Origin: Tricholoma matsutake
Taxonomy: Eukaryota; Basidiomycota; Agaricomycetes; Agaricales; Tricholomataceae
NCBI GenBank assembly: GCA_026075535.2
Contig: AP026541.1
Coordinates: 3,658,001 to 3,722,000 of the forward strand
DNA length: 64,000 nt
Direction: 5' to 3'
The notes below the pieces were generated by a model. It searched no databases, had not been told where the DNA came from, and was given only the letters and a program-made list of their open reading frames with translations. Every line of letters starts with the position of its first letter. Within the stretch, counting starts at the first letter, position 1. Made by a program: the position numbers and the translations under genes. Below, in pieces: positions 20,381 through 32,714 of the stretch.

Positions 20381-21300
20381 TAACACACATACAGGCTGCC
20401 AACACAACACACATTCCAGCTGCCAACATGACCATACATGGCACTGACACATATCCCAGCCACCAAGACAAACATGGTGCTGGGTCAGCACAGTCACTGG
20501 CACTGAAACAGCTGCCAGTGGTGCAGAAACAACTTACACCCACACCAGACATACCAAGGTCTGTGTTATGATGAATTATGGTCATTACAGATCCCAACAT
20601 CCCATGGGACCAGCACAGCCACCACTGGCGCTGGCTGCTGTTGGATTGCCAAGCACGCCACAAGAACCCCATCATCTTCTCACCCTAGAACCACTTTGCC
20701 ACCTTCTCCCCTATCCCCTTCTTCCGCTTTTCTGTATCACCTTTTGTATATAAGTGGTCACAATGCTACAAAGACCCTGCACATTTGCCAGGGTCCACTG
20801 TCATCCCCCACCGTTGCAAGCTCATTTCAACAGCTGCCAGAACCAACACACTGGCAACACACTGGCAACACATGCACCTTATCACCTACCTATAATCACC
20901 TATCAGTGCTGACATTTACACCACTGATGTGGTGCCTTCCTATTATGCAACTATGCTCAAGGTGGCCTTCCTAAATCACACACTATGTTTGATGTGGCCT
21001 TCCTAAATCACACACCATGCCTGATGCAGCCTTTTACCTACACAGCTGATCTTTCTTATAAATCACTCATTTTTTATTCCCTAATCTTCACTCCTACTTC
21101 TGTGCAACAAAGGTATAGTAATCTATTATTCCTTTATTTTTAGTAGCTTATGGTTCCCACTTCCATGCAACAAAGATAATTTGATCCTGTCACTACTGTC
21201 CACCCTAAGTTTAGTGTAGGCTGCCAAACCAGGCATCTTTCCAGTAGTCATAATATGTATAATGTAGTACAATATATAAATACCTCTAATATAAATATCA
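20381..21300. other. unassigned, CA-rich then AT-rich
   Basis: No credible gene. A short tandem duplication of GGCCTTCCTAAATCACACAC occurs near 20962-21015. Confidence 0.4.
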
Positions 21301-21779
21301 CCTGTGTGCCGAAGGCACATTCAAAAAGCTTGTACAATTTAAAACTAAAAAACCCACCCCCCCGCAAAACATGGGGGAGCGGGTGGTGGTGTGTCGTGTC
21401 ATGTCGCTGCTGTCTTGTCATCGCCCCTTCCCCTCACCCCCCGTCTCTCCTCCCTCTCATCTCCGTCATGCTGTCCTCCCATCGTCCTGCTGTTTCCCCC
21501 CCTCCCCATCGTCTCCCCTCCCCATCATCATTCCATGCACCATCCATGAGCAGTTGCTCATGAGGCTGGAGGTGCATGGTGCGTCATCTGTTGTTCTTGG
21601 GGTTGTTGTCCTTGTTGTCATCCTTGTTGTCCCCGCATTCTCACACCCTGTATTCATCCCACGAGCAGTGGCTCACAGCAGTGGTGGGGGGTGCTGGTTG
21701 TTGTCGGTATTGTGGGGGTCTTGGGTGGTGTGCCATTATGATGTGGCAGCATTGTTGTGGTCTCGCATCCATTCCTTGT

Positions 21780-22170
21780 TACGAGAACCTGGAAAACAAA
21801 AGAAATACATTAGTGAGTTTATTAAAAGAAACAAAAAAAAAAATTACTGTGGACTCAAATGATGCAATTGCATCATTTGGGCATGGCAGTGTTGGTGTGG
21901 TCTCACATCCCATCCCTTGTTACGAAAACCTGGAAAACAAAAGAAATACATTAGTTAGTTTATGAAAAGAAACAAAAGAAAAAAAAAAACTTACTGTGGG
22001 CCCAGATGACATGGCACTGTTGGGTGCACATTGTTAGGTGTCATCAAGCATTGTTTCCAGTAGATGAGAACCTGAAAAAACAGAAATACAATTAGTCAAA
22101 TTACAAAAACAAGAAATAAAACAAAAAAACTTACTATTGGCCCAAACGATGATTCATGTCGTTTGGGCTG
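21780..22170 (+). repeat. three tandem units of about 120-140 bp with palindromes
   Basis: Each unit has GAGAACCTG, AAAACAAAAGAAATACATTAGT, an A-rich run and then ACTTACTGTGGGCCC. Two end in inverted repeats: a perfect 24-bp palindrome centred on GATGCAATTGCATC (21856-21879), and GCCCAAACGA / TCGTTTGGGC (22140-22168). The middle unit has lost its right arm. Confidence 0.75.
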
Positions 22171-22408
22171 CATTGTGTGTCATGTGGCTTGTTTGCAGAG
22201 GTGTGGTCATTGTGGGAGTGTCAGGTGATGTGGTTGGGGTTGTGGGAAGAGGGGGGAAGGGGGAAGGGGGGGAGGCCATGGTCACCGTTGATGGTGGTGG
22301 TTGGGAGTGATGAGCTGGCAAGGTGTGGTGATGTGGCTATGTGCTTTGTCATCACACCCATGGGAACGGTATGTAGTGCAGTAAGAGCACTTACCTACAA
22401 TGGATGCT

Positions 22409-22483
22409 TAGTCTAGTGGTCTTATTGTCACTGTATTCTTATGTAGGTCCTGGGTTCAATTCTGCCGTGCATGTTTACTTTTT
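22409..22483 (+). ncRNA. tRNA-like Pol III promoter module
   Basis: Box A TAGTCTAGTGG (22409-22419) fits the consensus exactly and box B GGTTCAATTCT (22453-22463) fits 10 of 11 positions. A T5 terminator is at 22479-22483. The TTAGTCTAGTGG start resembles Glu/Asp tRNAs. It sits at the same place in its composite, reading toward the terminus at 22777, as the module at 3151-3245. Confidence 0.65.
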
Positions 22484-22777
22484 CTACTATTAATTACTAA
22501 GCAAGGCTGCTATTATTCCTATCAGAATCCTATGTTGTGTGATGTCTCTGCATAACCTTGGAATATTCCTATGTATTCCTATGGTCAAAAATTCCTAGGA
22601 AATTCTGATGTTCTGATCAGATTCCAATCGGACTGCATCAGACTGGACTCAGACTGAACCTGCCATTTCATGTCAATTTGGCTGGTAAAAATGACATCGG
22701 AATATGGTTGGATTCCAATCGGAATCATTGGAATCATCAGATTCCAATAGGAATATGTGGGGGAGTGTAAAGACCTC

Positions 22778-23430
22778 AGACAACAAGAAAAGTCAGGGTC
22801 TCATCTGGGTTTCATACCTACAAAATTATCTCAAGAGATGACACCGGTTGAACAGCAGGCAGATTGCAACAACTGTGAGTATATTGCATAAGGATGTCCT
22901 ATAAAATATAACATTATTTCTCAGCTATAGGATTACTGGACAGACTAGTTAATGTGGTGACCATGGATGGCTGATTTATAGTAACCAGTTTGAATAGTTT
23001 AGAGGTTTTTGAGCACCCACTTGGAACAAATCGCAAAGTATTTCTTTGAAGCAATCTTCAATATGGAGAAGATGATCCTTTACAATGGCCCCAGCCATAC
23101 ATATCTGATTACTGCCACATTGCCTGTATCTGGAAGAGATCTTTGAATGTTCAGACAAAAAATATGTCATGTGGTAAATACTGAATCCTTCTGACTTTAC
23201 GTATGACAACCCAATCCTGGGCAGTATAGGCAAATTACAGACAAGTGACTTTCAAAGACTCCAGAGGCCATGCATATCATTGTTTGAATGAGCTAGACAG
23301 CCAAAGTTTTAAGATAAGATGCTGCCACGTCAACTAGGACTTGTGCTAGCAAACTTGCTGTACCGCTTGCAGGCAATATCCATGAATTTTCAGACCATGA
23401 AACTCATTGTCCGAGAGATTTAATGAGTCT
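22778..23430. other. unassigned AT-rich stretch
   Basis: No domain recognised. The end (from about 23290) may be the degraded first exon of the pseudogene that follows. Confidence 0.35.
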
Positions 23431-24484
23431 TCTTAAAGTTGCTAGCTTTTTTAAACTTCGAAGAGTTTTATAGATGTGCTCGAGACAAGAACATTGTTGC
23501 ACATCATTTGATGGGCACTTTCACCACAAGTCAGCTGGTATGCCAGAGAATGTTGGACACAGGAGTACCAGTGTGGTTAATCAGGCCTTATGACACTTTG
23601 CAATCCATCTGTATTCAAATTATAATCTCAATAAAACACTCCTGAGATTTCTTTCCTATTGACACCAGCATTTGATTGTTGTATCTGACAATCTTTAAAG
23701 GACAAGCAGATGACATTCGCAAATACTTTGTGATAAGCAAACAAGTTATTTACCTATTGGCATTTCTGAATCCTTTCATGTCTACCAGGGCTCAAATTGT
23801 TTCTGACCCTTTTCTTTCTGCTGAATGCACCAAATGCCAGAAACAATCTGACTTCTATTCACCATGTGTGTATTTCTGTTATTGTCTTATTTACTAATCA
23901 ATTGGCTGACTAATAAACAGACAGTTGAAAAGCTCAAAAATGATTATTACAACATGGCAGGGTAGACAAATTTGTTGAACCTGTTGCCCACTTTTTCCTG
24001 CCAACACTGCCAGCTTGGTGGAAAGCCTTAGAAACTTTTGATTCAAACAAAGCAATCTTCACATATGAGAGCAGTCCCATTGACATAGGTTATGTGTTGC
24101 CTGAGCCCACAATGTTCATATGAGCACAGTCAATTGAAAGACAAAATACATATTTTGAATCTTGGCTGAAGTATTGTGATGCCTTCATTTATTGTGTTAC
24201 CTTGGGAATGAATATGAGTCAGCTGATACCAACTCAAGTTTGGCGCAATATTTTGACACATGAACAAGGACAAAAGCCAATGTCAACTATCGACTCTACA
24301 ACTACAAGAAGTCAAGAATGATGGAATGAAGCGTTAACAATTTTTGAAGAATGCATCAAGGCAGAAGGAGTACATTTTTTATGGGTGCATGACTTGGGTG
24401 GGAAAAGTGGTTGAGACAGTTACAGAAGAGATATGGGAGGAGGTGTTGTGGGAGTTGTGTGAGTTGCAGCCAATGCTGTGATAT

Positions 24485-25245
24485 TGATGCATCATTTCCT
24501 GATAACTATCACAAACCTGTGGTGCAAGTACACCAATACCAAGTGTACAGGAAGTGATGCATCACTATACACATCATTCCCCTTTGCAGAGTCAGGACTA
24601 GTGGACACAAGTAATGCATCACATACAGACTGATGCATTACTGATGTATCATAAATTAAAATAATGTACTAGACTGGTTATGTTATTTCAATGGCAAATT
24701 TTTCTGCAATGTTTTACATATGTCAAAATGGCTTCAAGATCATCCTCAGTTCTTGAAACATTGATTTTCTGGCCTCATATCAAAATCATTACTAATGTCT
24801 GCATGCCGATGCTGGAGTGACAATCACTGGCACTCAACATGACAACATCGCACAGAAGAGGCCAATAATCCCTGACCATAACTGCTAACAGAACCCTAAC
24901 TGAACCCTAACAAACCCTAACTGAACCTGCTAACAACCCTAACTGGTATGCCCCCCAGCGGTGTGTAAACAAACCCTAACTGGTCCTAAGTTGAACTCCT
25001 AACTGGTATGCCCCCCAGCAGCATGTAGACAAACCTTAACCAATCCTAACCCCCCTGGCAGCATGTTGAACCCAGCACATGCTGACTTACCAGTGTGTGA
25101 AAACATCACAATGTCAAAATGTAATGCATCAAAAATGCATCAGCAAGAGGGAGAGATGCAGGAAGTGATGCATCACTCCCTGTACACTTAGTATTGGTGT
25201 ACTTGCACCACAGGTTTGTGATAGTTATCAGTTAATGATACATCA
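24485..25245. mobile_element. MITE with about 75-bp terminal inverted repeats
   Basis: The left arm starting TGATGCATCA (24485) and containing GATAACTATCACAAACCTG matches the inverted right arm ending at 25245 almost base for base over about 75 bp. It carries GTGATGCATCAC palindromes and no open frame. It separates two parts of a coding pseudogene, which supports insertion. I could not settle the target duplication. Confidence 0.8.
24891..25054. repeat. telomere-like CCCTAA motifs inside the MITE
   Basis: At least five exact CCCTAA hexamers and several TCCTAA/CCTTAA variants, interspersed with a repeated AACTGGTATGCCCCCCAGC segment. TTAGGG is the usual basidiomycete telomere repeat, but the spacing here is irregular. 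Confidence 0.65.
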
Positions 25246-25690
25246 CTCTCACAGGATCTGGTGCAAGTTGAACTTTCATTTTGAGTTGTTTGCTCTGGAT
25301 TCCAGAGTGTGCAATCATAACTCTTTTCATGAATCACTCATTTTAGCTTGTTTTGCTGGTTGTTCAGCAGCTTCAATTCCAGTAGCCAAGTTGGGGATAG
25401 CAAATCACAGGCTTGCTGATGAAGATTGGGAGAAACAAGCTCCATATATACAAGCTTTGCAAGTACTCATGGTGTTGTGGACAGATGCTCCTGACATTAT
25501 GTGCAAGGAGAAATGGAGTTGGACAAGAATGGAGATGGAAGACTTGGCATTTGAGATAACTGGTTTTTACATGAAGACATTCTATGAGCACTTCCGCTGG
25601 GCCCCAATTTTACCTCATGGATTGTCCCATGTTGCCGCGCCTTACAAGGAAACTGCCAAGGGGGGTTCAGAATTTTAAAAAAGTGTATCG

Positions 25691-28310
25691 GGTTGATTTC
25701 TGATGTATTTTAGGCCCAGGAGTTCAAATTTGAACAAATTGAAGTGACCCAGCCAACAGTTGCTGAGGTATGGGAGGGAGAAAAAGTGTGGGAAAAACTG
25801 CCATCTACAGGTAGAACCACACCATATAAGGCAAGTCACATGAGAGTTAGTTCCCCTTTTGTCGCTGACAAAAATCAAAAATGATGGAGAATTGTCCAAT
25901 TCATCAAAAAGAATTAAGAGAAATTTTCTTCCCATGGAAGAGAAAATGTGTCAATATCTCCCAAACCATTGAGCAGATGGACTCAACTCATTCAGATATG
26001 AATTCCTTGACCCAAAATATGTCTGAAATCAACCTGATATGTTTTTTTCAAATCCCAAAACCCCCTTGGAAACTGCATCTTCCAAGATTACAGTGGAGGA
26101 TGCAGATGTGAACATGTTCTATGACACCTCCCTACTGATGAAATGGCAGTTTGCCAATAAAACTGGAACCAATGATCACTGCTATTCTTAATATAGGCTA
26201 ATTTGTGACTGGACAGAGACAGTTTTGTCTAACTGGACCCTGTGTAATAGATAACTTGAATTCACCTCTGACACTGGCAATGGCTAACATGCATTGAAAT
26301 CTGACAATGTGGTTCTGAAACTTTGACTGACTTAAAGCTTTTGACGGTGTTGATGTCCCATCACCAAGAGATGGGCACCGAAGCCGCTAGTCTTGCATCC
26401 AATGCTGAAACTATGGCTACATATTTCCGAGCATTTATACTCATCTCAGAAGTGTTCTTGTCCATGTGCTCTTCTCACTAGCCCACATGCCTAAACACTC
26501 CACCAAATCTACAAAGTATGAACTTTCAGTTTTCTTCACATCCAGATGATAACTCATTGTTTTTTTTCGCAACCATAGGAAGGAGACAACGAAGGCAAGC
26601 CAGCAAACGTAAGTTTTTTCTTTTTTTGCTACTTGATATGCTGCTTTTGATAACATTGATATCTAGAGTCGATTTCGATCTGGAAGTGTGCATGTGTCAT
26701 AGATTTGTTCAATGTTCTGTTTTTTGATCAGTTGACAACATGTAGAATGATTACAACTGAATTGGGAATTAATCTGAAGTGAGAATCATTCAAGCTATTT
26801 ATTTATGATATGCTGATTACTAGAACCAAATTTAGCCCTATTTTGCCCAAGAAAAGGAAGGCAAGAGTGGTTGTCTCTAGCTCACCTGAAGTGTCATTTT
26901 CTTTTTTTTAAATTTAAATTCCGAATATCTCAGTTGTTGGCTGTAGTGAGGTCATCAAGACATCACCAATTGAAGACAAGACACATAACCAACAAGTTGA
27001 AGAAGCTTTTGGAGGTTTGCAAGCTGCAGGGCAAGAAAATTTGGTGTATGGTGTTTTTCTCTGCATGATCCTTATGTTGAAACTAAGGAATAACTGGATA
27101 GCATGATTCTTGACAAACTTACCCAAGATTCTGGAAACAACAACACAACACATAAATTTGGCAATCCCACATTTGTTTTATTCGTTCCTTTGAAATTCTC
27201 TTACTGACTAATGTGAGCACAGCAGACCTTTAACAGAATGTCCAAAGTAACAGTCTAAATTTTTTCAAGAGCATTTCTCATGTTTTTTAGGAGAAAAATG
27301 ATTAAAACAGAGAAGGCAATAGCCATGAGGTAAGAGTTATTTAGTTTTCGTAGACATTAATGACTGACCCTCTTTTGTTTTTAGCAGTGGTCATTCTGAA
27401 GCAGGTCAGAAGGAGGCCAAGCCTATTACTCATAAAATAGTGTTACCATAAGATTGTAACTTAATGCCAGTGAAATAGTTGAACTAATCAACATGACAGA
27501 ATTGTAAGATCAGAGACTCTGCAGTTATCAGAGGATTCAGATGAGTAACCCGAAGTGGCAGAGTAAGAGTTTATGGAACAACCTGTCTATGGCTCATGAC
27601 TTATGTGGCCTTCAGCCTTATTGCCTTTTTCAAGAATGCAAAAAAATGCAGCAAGAAATTGAAAGTCATGGCTAAAGAGAGCAATCAGTGAGTGAGAAGA
27701 TTATGTATTTTGGTGTCTATACTTTACTCTCATCTTACACAGAAGTTATGATTTGGTGACAGAAAATAGTGCACCTTCATGAGTTCTCACATAAAGAAAA
27801 CTATTGCTATTCTTTAATTATGTTTTTGACAAATGCCATGGAAACAAATGACATTTCCATGTCTTTAAAGGAAGAACTTTTTGACGGGGGTGCAGAATCA
27901 GATACAGTATGGGATAACATTGCAGCTCTTGCTTTACCAGTGGACAAACAGTGAGTGATAAAGGTGCTGTATGCATCATGTCATTTATTTAAGATGAAAT
28001 GGAAGGACGAATCTCAAAAATAACATCAAATCAGAAGACTCTTCAACAATTGTGAGTGAAGATGATGGCTACATGGTGATGATTGAGAATCTGCAAGATC
28101 TGTTACTAAGAACGATATATCAAGGGCTGCCTGCACTTCCATACATTGTCAACTACAAAAGATCATAAACTTTACTAATGTTGATATCTTAGGTGCCTCT
28201 GCAATGTAAAACCACTCATGATGACAGAGACTTCAAGCTGGACTCGTTTCACTGATGTTTGTGCTCAGATTAGCCCACAAGAGATATGGTGCTTAATACT
28301 TCATTTGGAT
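25691..28310. other. degraded intron-rich region, function unknown
   Basis: AT-rich with scattered short open segments bounded by plausible GT-AG signals (for example ACCATAG / GTAAGT around 26578-26612), which suggests an eroded multi-exon gene leading into the reading frame at 28324. No domain recognised. Confidence 0.35.
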
Positions 28311-28323
28311 TTACAGTGTCTTT

Positions 28324-28905
28324 ATGGATACTGACTTTTTTTCCAGAACTCTCCTCAAAGCACTCAGGTTTGTGAAAGCTGGACAATACATTAACACAGC
28401 TCAAGTGGATCCAAAACTTCTCTTCTCCGAGAATGGGCGCTTGAAAAACATCAAGAGCAAGCAATTAACTGTTGGAATCATGACAGGAACAACAACCGAA
28501 AGTTTTTTGCTTATGGGAGTTGACGGTGGTCCTCAACACAATCCATGGACAGAACACCAAATTACCATTGCCCTGTTTACTCAGGACATGTGTAGAGATG
28601 TATTGACTTGGGGTCTTGCACTTGGCTTTCATGTTATTGGCAGTCTTGCGACTTCTCTAGGATTCTCATTCACAACTTGTGCTGAAGGCAGAGGAGACAA
28701 CAATCAGTATGGTAAGCACAGATTAGGCTTTACCTCATACTCTCATTACATAGTGTTTACAGGTGCCACTGCAGCCTCAGTTGACAAGATGAGTTCCAAC
28801 TCCAATATGCTAATGTCTGTTTCATCACTGCTCTTAGCGAGATCAGCGACAAGCAGTTATGCGGCTTCCAAAGGATTCCATGACTGCAGTATGTCCCCTT
28901 TCTAA
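28324..28905 (+). pseudogene. mushroom multicopy hypothetical protein fragment (VGIMTGT family)
   Basis: An open stretch of about 193 codons with SRTLLKALRFVKAGQYINTA, LTVGIMTGTTTESFLLMGVD (residues about 50-70) and LGFSFTTCAEGRGD. From memory it resembles a family common in agaricomycete genomes and without known function. It reads through a likely intron (GTAAGC near 28712 to ACAG near 28763), so the C-terminal part is unlikely to be the true protein. No complete gene can be assembled around it. Confidence 0.45.
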
Positions 28906-29135
28906 TATTGCATATCAAATGAGTCTCACATCTGATGATATATGTTAGTCCCTGTTTACGATGGCTGAGCAATTTCCAGTAGACCAGCATTTACTTTTTC
29001 TGAAGCTGAGTTCAGGCATCTGGTGACCTGACCACTGTACAAAGACAATCAAGAAGAGGTACCATTACATGCATTGGTTTCCATGAGATACACTCTAGCC
29101 TCATATATGGGTACAAATGGACAAGCCTTATCCTC

Positions 29136-29550
29136 TAATGTTCAGTTTGTAATTCTCTTAGCTGTCCCTGGTGATGAATGATTCTTTGGACAGGTACATA
29201 CAAATTGTTGTTTCAGGACTTTAAAGGCAATGGACGCTGAAATATGCACATGAGCCATACAGACATTATATAAATACATTGCTAAGATCCAAGAATCTTA
29301 CTCAGAGTGCTCACTGTCTTGGACACTTTCAACTTGGTGTCACAAGACTAATTGTGTGACACAGTTGAGAGACTAGAGCAAGACTTATCATCTCTTACTT
29401 CTACCAGCATGCAAATCTTTTGATATAACACACTTCAATCTGTAATTCTCTTAGCTGTCCCTGGTGATGAATGATTCTTTGGATGGTTACATACAGATTT
29501 TTTTTTGGACTTGTAAGGCAATGTATGCTGAGATATGCTCACCAGCGCTT
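29136..29550. repeat. direct duplication of about 115 bp plus a dispersed repeat
   Basis: TGTAATTCTCTTAGCTGTCC...GATGAATGATTCTTTGGA occurs at 29147-29193 and 29440-29485. The intervening TTGGTGTCACAAGACTAATTG...CTACCAGCATGCAAATC (29333-29418) recurs at 32408-32490. Confidence 0.7.
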
Positions 29551-30110
29551 CCTAGCACCCATTCTAGTGTTCTTGTTGTCACCACAAGTGAAGTCAGGGC
29601 AAGTATGCCCAAACTTCGTGATGACCTAAATGAACCAGCTGCCTCATGCAAATCAGATAAACAGATTTTTCAGGAGAATGAGAGGAAGGTGTGCGAATGC
29701 AGACGAGGCAGAAGAAAGACTGAAAAAAATGTTGTGTTGAGGATTGATAATGTTCCTTGGGCACATTTGAGTCTCTTTCTTTCTGTGGCCTGGTTTCGCA
29801 AATATATTGGACTAAACTTTGTTTCTCATTTGCATTTCTGTATAGGACATCATGCCTCCACAAATCAAAAAATGGTTGCAGCAGCCTATTGAGTGTGTTC
29901 ACGTCCTTTTGGACGTGAAGGGGAAAACCATGAGTCACACCTATGTGGAAGTGGGAGATGCTGTTGTTGCGGGGCAAATTCTGAGAGGCGAGGGCAGTGG
30001 GTTTGATGAGAGTGCTAGCAACGGAGGTGTGAAGATGATAAGACCATGGGAATGAGGCAGCATGTTGGGCCAAGGAAGGCAGGCAAGAGGAGTTACTGTT
30101 ACCTGAACTG
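29551..30110. other. unassigned
   Basis: Open frames exist on both strands but none is recognised; a VEVGDAVVAGQILRGEGSG segment (plus strand, near 29950) has no identifiable family. Confidence 0.3.
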
Positions 30111-30114
30111 GGCA

Positions 30115-31385
30115 GGAGGAATTGATGTCTGATGTGAGTGTTCTTCTTTGGACCAGTGAATGCAACCTTGTCGATGTCTGGATGCTCACTGATGGCCTGT
30201 CTGGTTATGCTGCCATATCCTGTGATGAAGTTGATGACACCAGGGGGGAAGCCTGCTTCTTGGACCAGTGTAGCCATTCAGATGGCGGTTAAGGGTGTGA
30301 ATTCTGAAGACTGAAATAGAAATTAAGGATCCAGCTTGGAATTCAGAGTCAATATAGATACCTTCAGCAAGATGGTACTGTCAGTTGCCAAAGCTATGTA
30401 TAATGTAAGCTCTCCAATTCTCAGCAGGATAAGGGTAGCGCATACCAGGGCCAATCTTCCACGACAACAGCATCACTGTTGAAAACCATCAATGCAGCCA
30501 TAGCCTGATAATATCCAGGAACGAACATACAACAAGGAAAGTTCCCTGAGCAAGGCAAAAGTATATCTCGATAAATATAATTGCTTCATGTATTATATTG
30601 TAGACTTACAAGGAAGAATTTGTCCCTGTGTGATATCATTGGCAAAGCTTTAACCAAAAAAATGCAATAAAGGACTTACAACAACACCAATTGGCTCTTG
30701 CTGTGTATACACCCATTTCCTCTCATCTGTCTGTTTAATTGCACTTCAGACATAACTCATGCACATGGAGGATATCTACATACCTCAATCAACTGTCCCA
30801 TAACCTTATCAGCCCATCCAGCATAATACTTGATAGTGTCGATTGTGAATGTGACATCGACCCCAAAAGCATATCCGAATGGTTTTCCTAGAATGAAAAG
30901 ATCTATCAAGAACAAAGCCTATGTAAGGAACAAATGATACTTACTGTTGTCAAGAGATTTGATAGCAGCCAGTTCATCCTTGTGCTGGACCATCAGATCA
31001 GTGAGTTTATTCAGCAAGCTGCCTGCTGCACACTGGAAGTGTTGAGGCCCCATGTGGTCTCAAAAGCTTTCTGGGCAGCCAGCACTGCGGCATCGACATC
31101 CTTTGAGGTCACCTCAGAAACTTGTGTGATGATGACCTTGTTATTTGCTAGATGGGATATGCCAGGGATGGAATAAGATCAAGTGTAAACAACGCACTAG
31201 GGTTGATCATGCTATGATCAGCATAATGTCAGCATTGATCTATAGTACGATGTGAAGGACACTTTGACTCAATCTTTAGTATTGTTAGAGCCATTGATGA
31301 ACTCATCGATGTAAAGACCTGTTGAGTAGGAGGTCTTGCCTTTAAACAAAGGTGTGTTCCATTCATGTGAGAATGTAGAAGGCAT
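30115..31385 (-). pseudogene. aldehyde dehydrogenase gene, 5' part only
   Basis: Minus strand from ATG at 31385. Exon 1 reads MPSTFSHEWNTPLFKGK... to GLYIDEFINGSNN (to about 31283). An exon near 31158-30955 has VSEVTSKDVDAAVLAAQKAF and TTWGLNTS. An exon near 30890-30782 has KPFGYAFGVDVTFTIDT and YYAGWADKVMGQLIE. An exon near 30727-30685 has DERKWVYTQQEPIGVV. The last recognisable exon (30277-30150) has QEAGFPPGVINFITGYG and HPDIDKVAFTG. These are the N-terminal, NAD-binding part of an ALDH. The catalytic Glu and Cys half is absent, and stops and degraded exons lie between. It may be a gene fragment captured or stranded among repeats. Confidence 0.8.
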
Positions 31386-32700
31386 TGTCAAGGAGATGAG
31401 AAAAAGGTGGGATCAAGTTAATGATCTGTGCCATTGTCTTATATACTTCCAAGTCTGTGGAGTTCCTAGTGTGAAATTCTGTCAGCTGATTTCTGCCAAA
31501 GTCCACTTCTCCCGAGCATGTCATGAGACCCATCTCATGAGACCCATCTCATCTCATGCAAGTCTCAAGTGGTGTTATTGTAGTTCTTGCCATCCTTCAT
31601 CTGTGACTACCATTCCATTATAGCAAGATATATACATTGTAGTGTCACTTGTTCTGTTCAGCTTGAATTTAGGTAGCCTTAAACTGTTATGAGTTGAGAG
31701 TATGTACCTTTCCAAGTAATGGATCATGTTGGACTCGGAGGTTCATACAGGCCAGCCAAATGGCATATCACGAGAATAGAAGTGAGGGTTTGAAGTTGAT
31801 CCAATCAGAAATGTAATCAGGACTTGTCCACGGCAGGATTGCAGATGTGCATTGTTTATCAACCCAAGTCAAGATCTGGCACAAACATGGGAAATACCAG
31901 TTCAGAGGGAACATTTTCCCCCAAAGTGCATGTAAGCTTGGCAATCTTTTTCCTGCGCTGATTGTGTTCCTTTACTTTCTCTAGCTCCAATGAAGAAGAT
32001 TCCAAGTGGTTGAAGGAATAAAGAAGGGGATAGAGTGGAGAGACCAGGGATGTAGGTGTGGGAGTGGTGGGGGTTGATGGGGTGGTGGGGATGTTCAATA
32101 CAGGTAATTTAGTTTGAGGGATAGGGCAGGAGGATGGGTCAGAAGGGGTATAGACTGAGAAGAGAGAGGGGGAAGGATAAGGGTGTGAGAGGCGAGGATC
32201 CAAATGTGATATGGGGATGGAATGGAGGGAGAGAACGAGTGGATGAGGGAGAGAACGAGTGGATGAGGGAGAGGGGTAGGTGTGAATTTATTGGCTGCAG
32301 TGCAGCTTGACTTTGATTTTATGGTAGGTTTAGAGTGGTCCTTGCTCATGTCCCACTTTTTAAGTGTGTCCCCTTTGATGGATAGCTTGAGCAGGGACGC
32401 ATTCAGCTTGGTGTCACATGACTAATTAAGCGACACATTTGTGAGACTAGAGCAAGACTTCTTGTCTTTAACTTCTACCAGCATGCAAATCATCCTCCAC
32501 TGTATGAAGTTCTCTCTAGTTATTTGCTTCCTGGTTTTATGCACTACAACACAACATGATTTCAAAAAAAAAAAATGGGGACTGTGCAATGAATTCAAGT
32601 GTGTAATTTAAATACTTCTCATGCAACAAGACAATTGAACTAAAGCTGTGAAATGTCATCTAGCAGTGACTCGAGACCTGTTGAACAACAAATTCTGCTG
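31386..32700. other. gene-poor stretch with a purine-rich patch
   Basis: No gene recognised. A GGGAGAGAACGAGTGGATGA duplication lies at 32230-32270. Segment 32408-32490 is a second copy of the 29333-29418 repeat. Confidence 0.4.
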
Positions 32701-32714
32701 ACAGATGGCATTAG

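Larger units (their letters stand above)
21301..22777 (+). mobile_element. composite hairpin/palindrome/tRNA-like repeat, copy 4
   Basis: Same order as 2027-3564: two hairpins (21303-21317 and about 21353-21384), GT-rich DNA with ATGAGCAG palindromes (about 21541-21567 and 21658-21676), A-rich units with GGCCCAAAT palindromes, GTGATGAGCTGGCA, a tRNA-like module, GGAATCC-type repeats and the terminus GGGGGAGTGTAAAGACCTC (22759-22777). The left inverted end was not found, so this copy is probably 5'-truncated. Confidence 0.6.
23439..25690 (+). pseudogene. multicopy agaricomycete hypothetical protein, split by a MITE
   Basis: Fragments in order: FEEFYRCARDKNIVAHHLMG and VPVWLIRP (23450-23595); FFLPTLPAWWKALE near 23990; YFESWLKYCDAF near 24155 and AEGVHF near 24365; then, after the 24485-25245 insertion and an acceptor CACAG at 25249-25253, the segments WCKLNFHFELFALDSR, LACFAGCSAA, IANHRLADEDW and FYMKTFYEHFRWAP to about 25640. 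I recognise these as a family abundant in mushroom genomes but know no assigned function. Stops and frameshifts occur throughout. Confidence 0.55.

Noticed and set aside
24891..25054. A chromosome end or healed telomere
   Set aside because: The CCCTAA motifs are irregularly spaced, lie inside an inverted-repeat element, and unique sequence continues on both sides.
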